From Calditrichaceae bacterium (GTDB lineage: Bacteria > Calditrichota > Calditrichia > Calditrichales > Calditrichaceae): DNA of 40,288 bases. The translations under genes were made by a program, and so were the position numbers. Each line of letters starts with the position of its first letter. Position 1 is the stretch's first letter. The notes under the pieces are model-generated. The model saw only the letters and a list, made by a program, of their open reading frames with translations, made no database searches and was not told the origin of the DNA. This document shows positions 1-10,360 of the stretch, piece after piece. The stretch covers positions 1 through 40,288 of the forward strand of contig JANTHG010000007.1 of NCBI GenBank assembly GCA_024762535.1, in the 5' to 3' direction.

Positions 1-2
1 TG

Positions 3-116
3 ATTGGCCAATACAACAAAGTGGTGCTTGGACTAACTATATTGATTATCGGCTTTGTGATTTACAAAAAATTCAGGAAACATAAACAAAAAAAACAATC
101 CCAATTTGAGGAATAA
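3..116 (+). CDS. C-terminal fragment of a membrane protein (truncated by window start)
   Basis: Open frame from the window edge translates to IGQYNKVVLGLTILIIGFVIYKKFRKHKQKKQSQFEE*, a TM helix plus basic tail, ending just before gltX. Confidence 0.6.
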   Translation: MGQYNKVVLGLTILIIGFVIYKKFRKHKQKKQSQFEE

Positions 117-118
117 CT

Positions 119-1552
119 ATGTCTGAAGTTCGCGTTCGTTTTGCGCCCAGTCCCACGGGATTTGTACATGTGGGCAGTTTGCGCACCGCTTTATATAATT
201 ATCTGTTTGCCCGCCATCAAAAAGGTAAAATCATTTTACGCATCGAAGATACGGATCAAACCCGCTATGTGGAAGGGGCGGTGGCTAATTTGCTGCAAGC
301 CATGGATTGGGCCGGACTGACATTTGACGAAGGCCCGAAAAGCGGCGGCAACTTTGGCCCGTATTACCAGTCCGAACGCCTGGAAATTTACAAACAGCAC
401 ATCAGTCAATTACTGGATTCCGGTCATGCCTACCCCTGTTTCTGTTCCGAAGAACGGCTCACCAAAATGCGTGAAGAACAGGCAGCTAACAATCAGCCGA
501 TTATGTACGACGGACATTGTCGCCATATTCCCAAAGAAGAGGCGCTGAAACGCATGGAAAACGAACCGCATGTGATCCGTATGCGTGTACCGTCCGAAGG
601 TGAAACTGTTGTAAACGATTTAATCCGTGGCAGAGTTAGCTTCCAGAGCAATCTTTTAGACGATCAGGTGCTGATTAAAACCGACGGTTTTCCCACCTAT
701 CATTTTGCGAATGTAGTGGATGATCATCTGATGCAGATCAGCCATGTCATCCGTGGTGAAGAATGGCTGCCCAGCACTCCCAAACATGTGCTGCTGTATC
801 AGGCCTTTGGCTGGGATCCGCCGCAATTTGCCCATCTGCCGTTGCTGCTGAATGCGGACCGCAGTAAACTGAGCAAACGGCAGGGCGATGTGGCTGTGGA
901 AGATTACCAGTCTAAAGGGATTCTACCCGAGGCGCTGGTCAATTTTGTAGCTCTGCTCGGCTGGAATCGCGGCGATGACCAGGAATTTTTCTCTCTCGAA
1001 GAATTAGTAGAGTCTTTTACGCTCGAACGGGTTAACAAAGCCGGCGCCGTGTTTGATCTGCAAAAACTGGAATGGATGAACGGACACTATATTCGTAGCA
1101 TCGATGAAGCAACCTATTTAAAGCTCGGCCTGAACTGGATGGCTAAATTTCAACTCGATGCCGGTAGCCCTGAAAAAAATGAAAATATCTTAAAAGCCAT
1201 TCGCCCGGCTATAAACACATTTGGTGAGTTGCCAGCCAAAACAGCGCTCTTTTTTCAGGATGAACTACAATTTGAAGCCGAAGCGCGGGAATGGGTAACC
1301 AAAGAAGAGAGTAAACAGATCTTTACCACCATGCTGGCAGAAATCGATCAGTATCCTCAACTAACCTTAGATGACTTTAGCGCTATGATGAAAATTGTGC
1401 AGAAATCCACAGGAATCAAAGGTAAGAATTTATGGATGGCGGTACGGTCCGCCATTACCGGTATGACCCACGGCCCGGAGCTGCCCATTGTACTGAGTGT
1501 GCTGGGCAAAGATAAAGTAAAACAATTTTTACAACAGGCGCTTGAACAATGA
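119..1552 (+). CDS. gltX: Glutamyl-tRNA synthetase
   Basis: 477 aa; RFAPSPTGFVHVGSLRTALYNYLFAR (HIGH-like) and KLSKRQG (KMSKS-like) motifs. Confidence 0.97.
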   Translation: MSEVRVRFAPSPTGFVHVGSLRTALYNYLFARHQKGKIILRIEDTDQTRYVEGAVANLLQAMDWAGLTFDEGPKSGGNFGPYYQSERLEIYKQHISQLLDSGHAYPCFCSEERLTKMREEQAANNQPIMYDGHCRHIPKEEALKRMENEPHVIRMRVPSEGETVVNDLIRGRVSFQSNLLDDQVLIKTDGFPTYHFANVVDDHLMQISHVIRGEEWLPSTPKHVLLYQAFGWDPPQFAHLPLLLNADRSKLSKRQGDVAVEDYQSKGILPEALVNFVALLGWNRGDDQEFFSLEELVESFTLERVNKAGAVFDLQKLEWMNGHYIRSIDEATYLKLGLNWMAKFQLDAGSPEKNENILKAIRPAINTFGELPAKTALFFQDELQFEAEAREWVTKEESKQIFTTMLAEIDQYPQLTLDDFSAMMKIVQKSTGIKGKNLWMAVRSAITGMTHGPELPIVLSVLGKDKVKQFLQQALEQ

Positions 1553-2550
1553 AAGTAATCGTTTTAATGGGTGGTGATTCCACCGAACGGGACGTTTCGC
1601 TGGTTACAGGTGATCAAATCGCAGCGGCGCTAAGCGCAAACGGGCACGAAGTGATTAAAATGGACCCCTCTGCCACCCGTTCCGAACAAACCGAACTAAA
1701 TCAGACAGACCACCACTGGATCGGAATCGACTATCCCGATTACGACCTGCTACCCATGCACCGTGGCTCGCTGTACCTTAAAAATCTGCTGATCACCAAA
1801 CGGCTAAAGCCGGATGTGGTCTTTAACGCATTGCACGGCGGCAAAGGCGAAAACGGAATTGTACAAGGTATGTTGGATTCTGCCGGTATTCCCTACACCG
1901 GTTCGGGACGAATAGCCAGTACGCTGGCCATGGAAAAAGATATTTCCAAACAGTTTTTTCGTAATGCCCATCTTCCGGTTCCCAAAGGCGTGGCGCTTAA
2001 CCGTCCCGGCGCTTCCCGCAAGGCAGCAAAACAGCTGACTCTTCCCCTGGTGGTCAAACCCAATGATCAGGGCTCTACCATCGGCTTGGAAATTGTAAGC
2101 AAACCCGAACGTTTAGAGCCGGCCATTGAACAGGCTTTTAAATACAGCAAGAAAGTGATTGTGGAAGAATACATCAAAGGTCGTGAAATAACTGTGGGGA
2201 TTATAAAAACCCGCACGCTGCCAGTTTTGGAAATTGTTCCCGAACATGATTTGTACGACTATGAATGCAAATACAAAGATGGAATGAGCCGTTATCAGGT
2301 TCCTGCCGAGTTGCCGCTTCCTGTAACGCAAAAACTGCAAACACTGGCTTTAAAAGCCCATCGCGTGCTGGGATGCAGCGGCTACTCCCGGGTAGATTTT
2401 CGCTTGAATGAAGCAAATCAGCCTTTTATCTTAGAAGTAAACACACTGCCGGGAATGACTGGCACCAGTTTGCTGCCCAAAGCTGCTAAGGCGGCGGATA
2501 TTCACTTTAACGCCCTGGTCGAAATGATTGTGGAAGAAGCATTAAAATAA
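1549..2550 (+). CDS. ddl: D-alanine--D-alanine ligase
   Basis: 333 aa ATP-grasp; MGGDSTERDVSL, HGGKGENGIVQGMLD, EVNTLPGMT motifs; ATGA overlap with gltX. Confidence 0.95.
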   Translation: MKVIVLMGGDSTERDVSLVTGDQIAAALSANGHEVIKMDPSATRSEQTELNQTDHHWIGIDYPDYDLLPMHRGSLYLKNLLITKRLKPDVVFNALHGGKGENGIVQGMLDSAGIPYTGSGRIASTLAMEKDISKQFFRNAHLPVPKGVALNRPGASRKAAKQLTLPLVVKPNDQGSTIGLEIVSKPERLEPAIEQAFKYSKKVIVEEYIKGREITVGIIKTRTLPVLEIVPEHDLYDYECKYKDGMSRYQVPAELPLPVTQKLQTLALKAHRVLGCSGYSRVDFRLNEANQPFILEVNTLPGMTGTSLLPKAAKAADIHFNALVEMIVEEALK

Positions 2551-2638
2551 ATTGAGTGATTCTTAGTAGGCATCGTGAATAGTTTAACATGAACTCAAAA
2601 TTTAAAATTCATAATTAAAAATTCTTTATGGATGGCTT

Positions 2639-4087
2639 ATGTCTGAATTAAAACTTTACAATTCCCTGACCCGTAAAAAAGAAGTGTTTAAACCGATTCA
2701 TCCCGGTTTTGTGGGTATTTATGTGTGTGGCCCTACGGTGTACGGACATGCTCACCTTGGTCATGCCAAAAGCTACATCAGTTTTGATGTGATTGTACGC
2801 TACCTGCGCCATATCGGTTATCAGGTTCGTTATGTGCAAAACATCACCGATGTGGGCCATCTTGTTTCGGATGCGGATGAAGGTGAAGATAAAATCGGAA
2901 GACAGGCACGCTTAGAAAAGCTGGAGCCCATGGAAGTGGTGGAACGGTACACGCGCAGTTATTTTGAAGATATGGACACATTGAATGTTCAGCGTCCCGA
3001 TATTTCGCCACGGGCCAGCGGCCATATTCCTGAACAGATTGAGCTGGTTGAAACGCTTATCGAAAAAGGCTACGCCTACGAAGTGAACGGCACTGTTTAT
3101 TTTGATGTCAGCAAAGATAAGGAATACGGTAAACTTTCCGGCCGAAACGTAGAAGAACTGATTAGCGGACACCGCATCGATCCCAATTCGGATAAAAAAA
3201 ATCCTGCCGATTTTGCCTTATGGAAAAAAGCGGATCCTGAACACATAATGCAGTGGAATTCTCCCTGGGGCAAAGGCTACCCAGGCTGGCATGCGGAATG
3301 TTCCGTTATGTCCACCAAATATCTTGGGCAACCCTTTGATATTCACGGCGGCGGTTTGGAAAACACCTTTCCGCACCACGAATGTGAAATTGCCCAAAGC
3401 GAGTGCGCACACGATAAAACCTTTGCCAATTACTGGCTGCACAATAATATGATTACTGTGGACGGCACCAAAATGGGCAAATCCCTCGGGAATTTTATTC
3501 TGGTTAAAGATGCCGTAACCAAACACAATCCGCTTGCAATTCGTTTCTTTGTGTTAAGCAGTCATTACCGTTCTCCGGTTGATTTTAGCGATAAAGCTTT
3601 AGATGCAGCGGAAAAAGGAATAGAGAAAATCCACCAAACTCTGCTGCGATTAATGGATTTTAAGGCTGTGCAAAACGGACAGGATGCAACTTTTGAAGAA
3701 GCCATTCATAACTTTATTGCCCGGTTTAAAGCGGAAATGGATGATGATTTCAACACGCCCAAGGCTATTGCCGCTCTGTTTGATTTTATCCGTGACGTAA
3801 ACAGTTGGCTGGACAAATCGAAACAAACCGCTGCAGACACCCTGCAGGCGGCAACCCGGGCCATTGAAAAAACTGCCGGTGACGTACTGGGTCTGCTTCC
3901 GGCCGATCTTAAAACACTGCGTACCGTTGATGACGAAAAATTAAACGGTGTAATCCGGATTTTAATTGATATGCGAAATGAGGCGCGTAAAGAAAAGAAT
4001 TTTGCCCTGGCAGATGATATTCGTAACCGTTTAAAAGAAGCGGGCATCGAGCTTAAGGATACGCCGCAGGGTACTTCATGGAGTTGA
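2639..4087 (+). CDS. cysS: Cysteinyl-tRNA synthetase
   Basis: 482 aa; YVCGPTVYGHAHLGHAKSYISFD, GYPGWHAECSVMS, KMGKSLGNF motifs. Confidence 0.97.
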   Translation: MSELKLYNSLTRKKEVFKPIHPGFVGIYVCGPTVYGHAHLGHAKSYISFDVIVRYLRHIGYQVRYVQNITDVGHLVSDADEGEDKIGRQARLEKLEPMEVVERYTRSYFEDMDTLNVQRPDISPRASGHIPEQIELVETLIEKGYAYEVNGTVYFDVSKDKEYGKLSGRNVEELISGHRIDPNSDKKNPADFALWKKADPEHIMQWNSPWGKGYPGWHAECSVMSTKYLGQPFDIHGGGLENTFPHHECEIAQSECAHDKTFANYWLHNNMITVDGTKMGKSLGNFILVKDAVTKHNPLAIRFFVLSSHYRSPVDFSDKALDAAEKGIEKIHQTLLRLMDFKAVQNGQDATFEEAIHNFIARFKAEMDDDFNTPKAIAALFDFIRDVNSWLDKSKQTAADTLQAATRAIEKTAGDVLGLLPADLKTLRTVDDEKLNGVIRILIDMRNEARKEKNFALADDIRNRLKEAGIELKDTPQGTSWS

Positions 4088-4160
4088 AGTAGGAATTGGG
4101 AATTTATCAAGTTTCTTGTTTCGAACATCAAATAACAAATTCAATTTTTCCCTAAGTAGA

Positions 4161-4314
4161 GCGATTGTTGATATAAACCCAATAAAAAACGTCATTGCGA
4201 GGAGCGCAGCGACGAAGCAAACCCCTCAAGAAGCACCATCATGCAAATCCTGCATATGCAGGATGAAGCAAACCCATAGGGGATCACTTCACTCCTCCGT
4301 CGTTCGTGATGACG
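4161..4314. repeat. Dispersed palindromic repeat (GTCATTGCGAG family), copy 1 with leader
   Basis: Leader 'gcgattgttgatataaaccc' then CGTCATTGCGAGGAG...CTCCTCCGTCGTTCGTGATGACG; same leader and hairpin start at ~39408. Confidence 0.8.
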
Positions 4315-4323
4315 CCCCATTCC

Positions 4324-4403
4324 CGTCATTGCGAATCCCACGTGAGCGGGATGAAGCAATCCCCTGTGGATTCGCCACATCGCTGTAGCGATTCGCGATG
4401 ACG
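4324..4403. repeat. Dispersed palindromic repeat (GTCATTGCGAA family), copy 2
   Basis: Arms CGTCATTGCGAATC / GATTCGCGATGACG with internal 'GAAGCAATCCCC'. Confidence 0.8.
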
Positions 4404-4423
4404 AGGAAATCGCTGCATTCAGG

Positions 4424-5425
4424 TTATAATTGCTTGGAAATTTCGGCTAATAATTTTTGAATCACTTCTTCTTTAGACGCTGCAATCCGGCAACCGGCTG
4501 CACGGGTATGACCGCCGCCATCAAAGGCTTTTGCTACCTGATTAACATCCACATTACTTTTGGATCGTAAACTGATTTTGTGATACCCCGGTTCTATTTC
4601 CCGGATAAAAAGTCCTACCATGCCGCCCTGAACCGCAACACTAAAATTGGCCAGTTCCTCGATCTCGCTTTGTTCCTGGCCTACCAAATCTTCATATTTC
4701 AAATAAATGATATTAACAGCTCCGTTTAAAAAGTTTTCTAAAGAAGCCAGTCCCTTGCCTATGGTTTTTAAAGCGCCAAATTTGCTTTCAAAAAAAACAC
4801 GATTGGTAATCTCTGCCGGTTGAACACCGATTGCAACCATTTCCGAGGCAATGGCATAATCTTTGGCTCTGGTGTTCGAAAACGAAAAACGGCCGGTATC
4901 ATACAAAATCCCCGTATACAGCGCTTTGGCCATATCCAGGTCAATGGGTATTTCCGTTTTTTTGTACACGTCATAAACCATGGCAGTGGTGGAAGAAGAT
5001 TGTATGTTTACCCAGTCAATGCCGCCCATTGTATCTTCAACCGGATGATGATCGATTTTGAGGACATGTTCCGCAGCAGGAAGTAATTTTTCCGGTTTGC
5101 CGAGTCGCTTGTAACCAGGCACATCTAAGATAATGGTAGCTTGTACCTGCCCGTTTTCAAGCCAGGCCGATAGATCCAGGTCTTCCGTAAACGAAACAAT
5201 AGAATTAAAATTTTTCAGGAAATCAAAGCGCGGATCCAATTGTTGATCGTCTAACACCATAACACTTTGCTTGCCCAGCGCCTGAACTAGTAAATGCATG
5301 GCTACCATAGCCGCATAGGCATCACCGTCCGCATGAATGTGGCCGGAAATCATATATTGATTATGATTTTTTAAGAACTCTACTATATCGTCCGTAATGG
5401 GATCGAGTATTGCATCAGATTTCAT
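4424..5425 (-). CDS. DHH/DHHA1 family phosphoesterase (NrnA-like bifunctional oligoribonuclease/PAP phosphatase)
   Basis: SGHIHADGDAYAAM, ILDVPGYKRLGK, KIDHHPV and GGGHTRAAG motifs; start at 5425 preferred over ORF start 5479 because of GGAGGAAAAATG. Confidence 0.88.
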   Translation of the reverse strand: MKSDAILDPITDDIVEFLKNHNQYMISGHIHADGDAYAAMVAMHLLVQALGKQSVMVLDDQQLDPRFDFLKNFNSIVSFTEDLDLSAWLENGQVQATIILDVPGYKRLGKPEKLLPAAEHVLKIDHHPVEDTMGGIDWVNIQSSSTTAMVYDVYKKTEIPIDLDMAKALYTGILYDTGRFSFSNTRAKDYAIASEMVAIGVQPAEITNRVFFESKFGALKTIGKGLASLENFLNGAVNIIYLKYEDLVGQEQSEIEELANFSVAVQGGMVGLFIREIEPGYHKISLRSKSNVDVNQVAKAFDGGGHTRAAGCRIAASKEEVIQKLLAEISKQL

Positions 5426-5681
5426 TTTTCCTCCAAAACAAGAGAGGAATATAACCATTTGAACGCACAAGTCCAACACCTTTCTACAGAAAAGACACAG
5501 TGATTTTGTATAGTTGTAGCTAGTTAGGTTGTTGAGAATTTGGATACCAAAATTGAACTGAAAATTGGATACTCGGAATTGAAAATTGGGTAATTGAAAC
5601 TATCACAGTTTTCACCGGTATCAAAAATTCATTTCGTTTAAAAGATCACATCGGATACACAGAATCTGGTAGGCCAATGTA

Positions 5682-6230
5682 TTATTCAGAGAACTTCGAA
5701 AGCGGTTTTTTCAGGAGTCGCAGCCAAAACCAGCCACAGGCTATGCCCACAACAGCTCCGGCTAAAATATCGAAAGGATAATGAACGCCAACGGCTACAC
5801 GGGAGTACGCCACCAATGCTGCAACACTCCAAAACAGTATCTGATATTTTCTGTAAAAAAATGCGAGCACCGTAGCAACAGCAAAAAAATTGGCCGCGTG
5901 AGCCGAAGGCAGAGAGGGTGACAGATGCTTTTTAGTTAACAGATGTACATGTTCCAGGGCATTGCATGGCCGCACCCGATCCAGGAGCGGTTTTAAAATT
6001 CGATTCACTAAAGGTTCGGTAAGAATAATCGTTAAAATCAGCACCAGCAAAGCCCAGCGCCCGCGCTTACCGCCCTTCCAGAGTAAAACAATTACAATGA
6101 GTAACCATACCGGGAACCAGGTATATTTATTGGTAATCACCGGCATAATCACATCAAAAACGGGATTGGCCAGTGTTTGATTAAAGAAGGTAAACAGAAT
6201 GGTATCGAGCTGTTGAATAATTTGCAGCAT
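5682..6230 (-). CDS. PAP2 superfamily membrane phosphatase
   Basis: KPLLDRVRPC, SLPSAHAAN, YSRVAVGVHYPFDILAG phosphatase signature; multiple TM segments. Confidence 0.88.
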   Translation of the reverse strand: MLQIIQQLDTILFTFFNQTLANPVFDVIMPVITNKYTWFPVWLLIVIVLLWKGGKRGRWALLVLILTIILTEPLVNRILKPLLDRVRPCNALEHVHLLTKKHLSPSLPSAHAANFFAVATVLAFFYRKYQILFWSVAALVAYSRVAVGVHYPFDILAGAVVGIACGWFWLRLLKKPLSKFSE

Positions 6231-6244
6231 GGGATTCCTTAAAC

Positions 6245-6278
6245 TAAAAAAGGCATCCCGTACCCGGAATGCCTTTAA
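6245..6278 (-). terminator. Rho-independent terminator after tRNA-Leu
   Basis: Minus-strand AAAGGCATTCCGGGTACGGGATGCCTTTTTT: hairpin followed by T run. Confidence 0.8.
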
Positions 6279-6280
6279 GG

Positions 6281-6366
6281 TGCTGAAGGCGGGACTTGAA
6301 CCCGCACGGGCTTGCGCCCACTACCCCCTCAAGATAGCGTGTCTACCAGATTCCACCACTTCAGCA
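6281..6366 (-). tRNA. tRNA-Leu (anticodon GAG)
   Basis: Minus strand TGCTGAAG...CTTCAGCA acceptor; class II variable arm; anticodon stem-loop CTATC-TTGAGGG-GGTAG; GGTTCAAGTCC T-loop. Confidence 0.95.
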
Positions 6367-6372
6367 ACATGG

Positions 6373-6756
6373 TTATTTTTGTGGCGTTTGCGGAGTCGTC
6401 GGCTGCTGCGCGTTGTCACCGCTTACCGGAGCTACCGGTACATTCGGTGTAGGCAGCGCTTCCTGTTGTTCCGCGCGCTGTTGAATCAGGCTCTTCTGCG
6501 CTTCCTGCGCTTCGGACTTGAACATAATTCCAATAATAATCGCTAATCCGGCATAAATGATGGCTGTCCAGGTGGTTGCCTTACTTAAAAAATCGGCTGC
6601 GCCCCGACCGCCAAACATGGAATTACCGCCTGCCCCGCCGCCAATGGCGCCGGCCAGTCCCTGGCCTTTTCCGGCCTGTAACAGGATAACAATCACCATT
6701 GCAATGCTGATCAGGATAAACAAAATTACTAAAAATGTGTACATACTTTCATTCAC
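6373..6756 (-). CDS. secG: Preprotein translocase subunit SecG
   Basis: 127 aa; two TMs; LLQAGKGQGLAGAIGGGAGGNSMFGGRGAADFLSKAT. Confidence 0.93.
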   Translation of the reverse strand: MNESMYTFLVILFILISIAMVIVILLQAGKGQGLAGAIGGGAGGNSMFGGRGAADFLSKATTWTAIIYAGLAIIIGIMFKSEAQEAQKSLIQQRAEQQEALPTPNVPVAPVSGDNAQQPTTPQTPQK

Positions 6757-6817
6757 TCCAGTTTTTCAGATAGAATACTTAATTTACAGTTAAATTTTAC
6801 TGCATTCAACTTTTTTT

Positions 6818-7585
6818 CTATCCAAGTTTTTCTGCAATGTGAATAATTTCTGCAAATGAATCCGCCTTAAGGCACGCGCCGCCCACTAAGGCGCCATCAA
6901 TATTCGGCTGACTCAACAGGCTCTGCGCATTTTCCGGTTTCACGCTGCCACCATACTGGATAACCAGTCCATCAGCCGCCTGTTGCCCAAACATTTCGGC
7001 CACTACTTCACGGATGGTTACATGAACCGCTTCGGCCTGTTCGGGTGTGGCTGTTTTTCCGGTTCCAATGGCCCAAATCGGTTCATAGGCTGCTATGATA
7101 TGCGAAATGTCTTCCGGTTTCAATCCGGCAAAAGCGCCTTTAATTTGTTTGGTAACCACTTCGGACGTAATGTTGCCTTCGCGCTGTTCTAAAGATTCGC
7201 CCACACATACAATCGGTTTGAGTCCGAATTCCAGGGCTGTTTTGATTTTTTGATTTACGGAGTCATCCGTTTCACCAAAATACTGCCGCCGTTCCGAATG
7301 GCCAATAATAACATGAATGGCGCCCGTACTTTTAATCATCCCGGCGCTAATGGCCCCAGTGTAGGCACCTTCCTTGGCAATACACATATCCTGCGCGCCG
7401 ATGGAAATTCCTGAATCTTTAACCACATCCGCTACTGCGGCGAGCGCTGTAAAAGGCGGACACATAATCATTCCGGTATGTTTTACATCCGTGGTTTTCA
7501 TTTTAATCTGATTGGCTAATTGCAGGGCTTCGGAATTGGTTTTATGCATTTTCCAGTTGCCAGCAATAATTATTTTTCTGCTCAT
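6818..7585 (-). CDS. tpiA: Triosephosphate isomerase
   Basis: 255 aa; GNWKMHKT, IGHSERRQYFGE, YEPIWAIGTGKTA, YGGSVKPEN. Confidence 0.98.
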   Translation of the reverse strand: MSRKIIIAGNWKMHKTNSEALQLANQIKMKTTDVKHTGMIMCPPFTALAAVADVVKDSGISIGAQDMCIAKEGAYTGAISAGMIKSTGAIHVIIGHSERRQYFGETDDSVNQKIKTALEFGLKPIVCVGESLEQREGNITSEVVTKQIKGAFAGLKPEDISHIIAAYEPIWAIGTGKTATPEQAEAVHVTIREVVAEMFGQQAADGLVIQYGGSVKPENAQSLLSQPNIDGALVGGACLKADSFAEIIHIAEKLG

Positions 7586-7600
7586 GATCGCTCCAATGGT

Positions 7601-8797
7601 TTAAACGTCTGTAAGTGCGGCAATCCCCGGCAGGGTCTTCCCTTCTAAAAATTCCAACGAGGCGCCGCCACCGGTGGAAATATGGGTAAACTGCTCATCC
7701 ATTCCAAACTGACTAATGGCTGCCGCCGAATCGCCGCCACCGATTACGCTAACCGCTCCACTTGCTGTGGCTGCCGCAATGGCTTCGGCTACCGCCCGGG
7801 TACCTTTGGCAAAATTCGGCATTTCGAACACGCCCACCGGCCCGTTCCAGATGATGGTTTTAGCGGTTTTGATTTCCTGTGAAAAGGTCTGAATCGTTTC
7901 CGGCCCGATATCCAGCCCCATATATCCTTTGGGCATGGCTGTTACAGGTACAATATCCGTTTTGGCATTATTGGCAAAGGCGTCGGCTACAACTACATCC
8001 TTTGGCAAAAGGAAGTTTATTTTCTTTTCTTTGGCTTCCTTTAAAATGTCTAAAGCCAGTTCAATTTTGTCTTCTTCCAACAAAGAATCGCCGATTTCCA
8101 GCCCCTGCGCTTTGTAAAACGTGTAGGCCATACCACCGCCCACAATGAGCGTATCCACTTTATTAAAGAGATTTTTAATCACATCAATTTTACCGGAAAT
8201 TTTGGCGCCGCCCAAAATGGCCAGCATGGGACGCGTAGGATGTTCTACTGCCTGCCCCAAATATTTTAACTCTTTTTCAATCAGGAATCCGGCTGCTGCC
8301 TGTTTAAAATATTTGGTAACGCCTTCGGTGGAAGCATGCGCACGGTGCGCTGTTCCAAAAGCATCATTGATGTACAAATCGGCTCCGGCGGCCAGTTCTT
8401 TGGCAAAGGCGGGATCATTGGCTGTTTCTTCTTTATGAAAACGTAAATTTTCCAGTAACAGCACTTCCCCCGGTTTTAGACGGGCTTTTAGTTCTGCAAC
8501 CTGAGGGCCAACACAATCCGGTGCCATGATCACCTTTACGTTCAGAAGTTCTTGCAAGCGCTCTGCTACGGGCGCCAGCCGCATACTTTCTTTTACCTGC
8601 CCCTTGGGACGACCGAGATGACTGCATAAAATAGCGGATCCCCCGTCCGAAAGCACTTTTTGAATGGTAGGTAAAGAAGCGGTAATGCGCCGGTCATCCG
8701 TAATTTTTCCCGAATCATCTAAAGGAACGTTGAAATCGCAGCGAATTAAAACTTTTTGATTGCTTAGCTCTAACTGGCTGATGGTTAATTTTGCCAT
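7601..8797 (-). CDS. pgk: Phosphoglycerate kinase
   Basis: 398 aa; [54 protein letters not shown]. Confidence 0.98.
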   Translation of the reverse strand: MAKLTISQLELSNQKVLIRCDFNVPLDDSGKITDDRRITASLPTIQKVLSDGGSAILCSHLGRPKGQVKESMRLAPVAERLQELLNVKVIMAPDCVGPQVAELKARLKPGEVLLLENLRFHKEETANDPAFAKELAAGADLYINDAFGTAHRAHASTEGVTKYFKQAAAGFLIEKELKYLGQAVEHPTRPMLAILGGAKISGKIDVIKNLFNKVDTLIVGGGMAYTFYKAQGLEIGDSLLEEDKIELALDILKEAKEKKINFLLPKDVVVADAFANNAKTDIVPVTAMPKGYMGLDIGPETIQTFSQEIKTAKTIIWNGPVGVFEMPNFAKGTRAVAEAIAAATASGAVSVIGGGDSAAAISQFGMDEQFTHISTGGGASLEFLEGKTLPGIAALTDV

Positions 8798-8817
8798 TTT
8801 TATTCACCCTCAAATTT

Positions 8818-8844
8818 AAAAGAGGCTGCCGGGCAGCCTCTTTT
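8818..8844 (-). terminator. Perfect hairpin in the gap-pgk spacer (terminator/attenuator or processing element)
   Basis: AAAAGAGGCTGC-CGG-GCAGCCTCTTTT: 12-bp perfect arms, 3-nt loop, ends in T run. Confidence 0.8.
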
Positions 8845-8860
8845 CAGATTTTACTTAGAA

Positions 8861-9880
<1,020 letters not shown>

Positions 9881-9972
9881 TTAAATAAAAGTAAACATTG
9901 ATTCGTGTTTTAATATTTCATTTACTAATCAAACAAGGTAAAAAAAGCACCCTAAACAAGCAAGAAAAATAG

Positions 9973-10013
9973 AAAAAAGGTTTGGACTAACCAGTACTAA
10001 CAGGCCAACCTTT
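9973..10013 (-). terminator. Terminator-like hairpin in the gap leader region
   Basis: Minus strand AAAGGTTGG...CCAAACCTTTTTT (one bulge) followed by T-rich tract, ~110 nt upstream of gap. Confidence 0.5.
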
Positions 10014-10039
10014 AACACATTTTTAAAAAAACACGATGG

Positions 10040-10240
10040 AGGCTGATCGGGATTTTTAATTTTGAATTTTGAATGTTAAATGTTGAATGTCGGTTGACAC
10101 AGTAAACTTTTCCCCGAAACAATAGCGACAAAGAGCACTATTCCAACAACTCAACAACCTAATAACACAATAACTTAACAACTTAATAACCCAATACCTA
10201 ATAACTACCCCAAACCCTAAACTGTAAACCGCAAACTGTT
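10040..10240. repeat. AT-rich word-like intergenic repeats
   Basis: 'tttttaattttgaattttgaatgttaaatgttgaatgt' and 'aacaactcaacaacctaataacacaataacttaacaacttaataacccaatacctaataac'. Confidence 0.7.
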
Positions 10241-10360
10241 AACTTTAACCCAGCCAATCAAATATTTCGTTCAGTTGACTCCCGCTTCATTGATTTTAAT
10301 CCTTCATCAGGCTAAATTGTCTATCTAACTGTAACCGACTGTTTGCAAGGAGCGCCTTCG

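Noticed and set aside
3706-4131. 141-aa minus-strand ORF antisense to cysS
   Set aside because: Low-complexity Ser/Arg-rich shadow ORF opposite a clear coding gene
4116-4388. 90-aa plus-strand ORF and its 62-aa antisense partner (4192-4380)
   Set aside because: Both lie within palindromic repeats; translations are repeat-derived with no RBS or domain
5426-5479. N-terminal extension of the DHH protein to 5479
   Set aside because: The GGAGG-AAAA-ATG at 5425 is a better start and the extension is not family-like
10140-10210. AT-rich words considered as an iteron/replication origin
   Set aside because: No DnaA boxes recognised, no dnaA/rep gene near, and similar words recur in unrelated spacers
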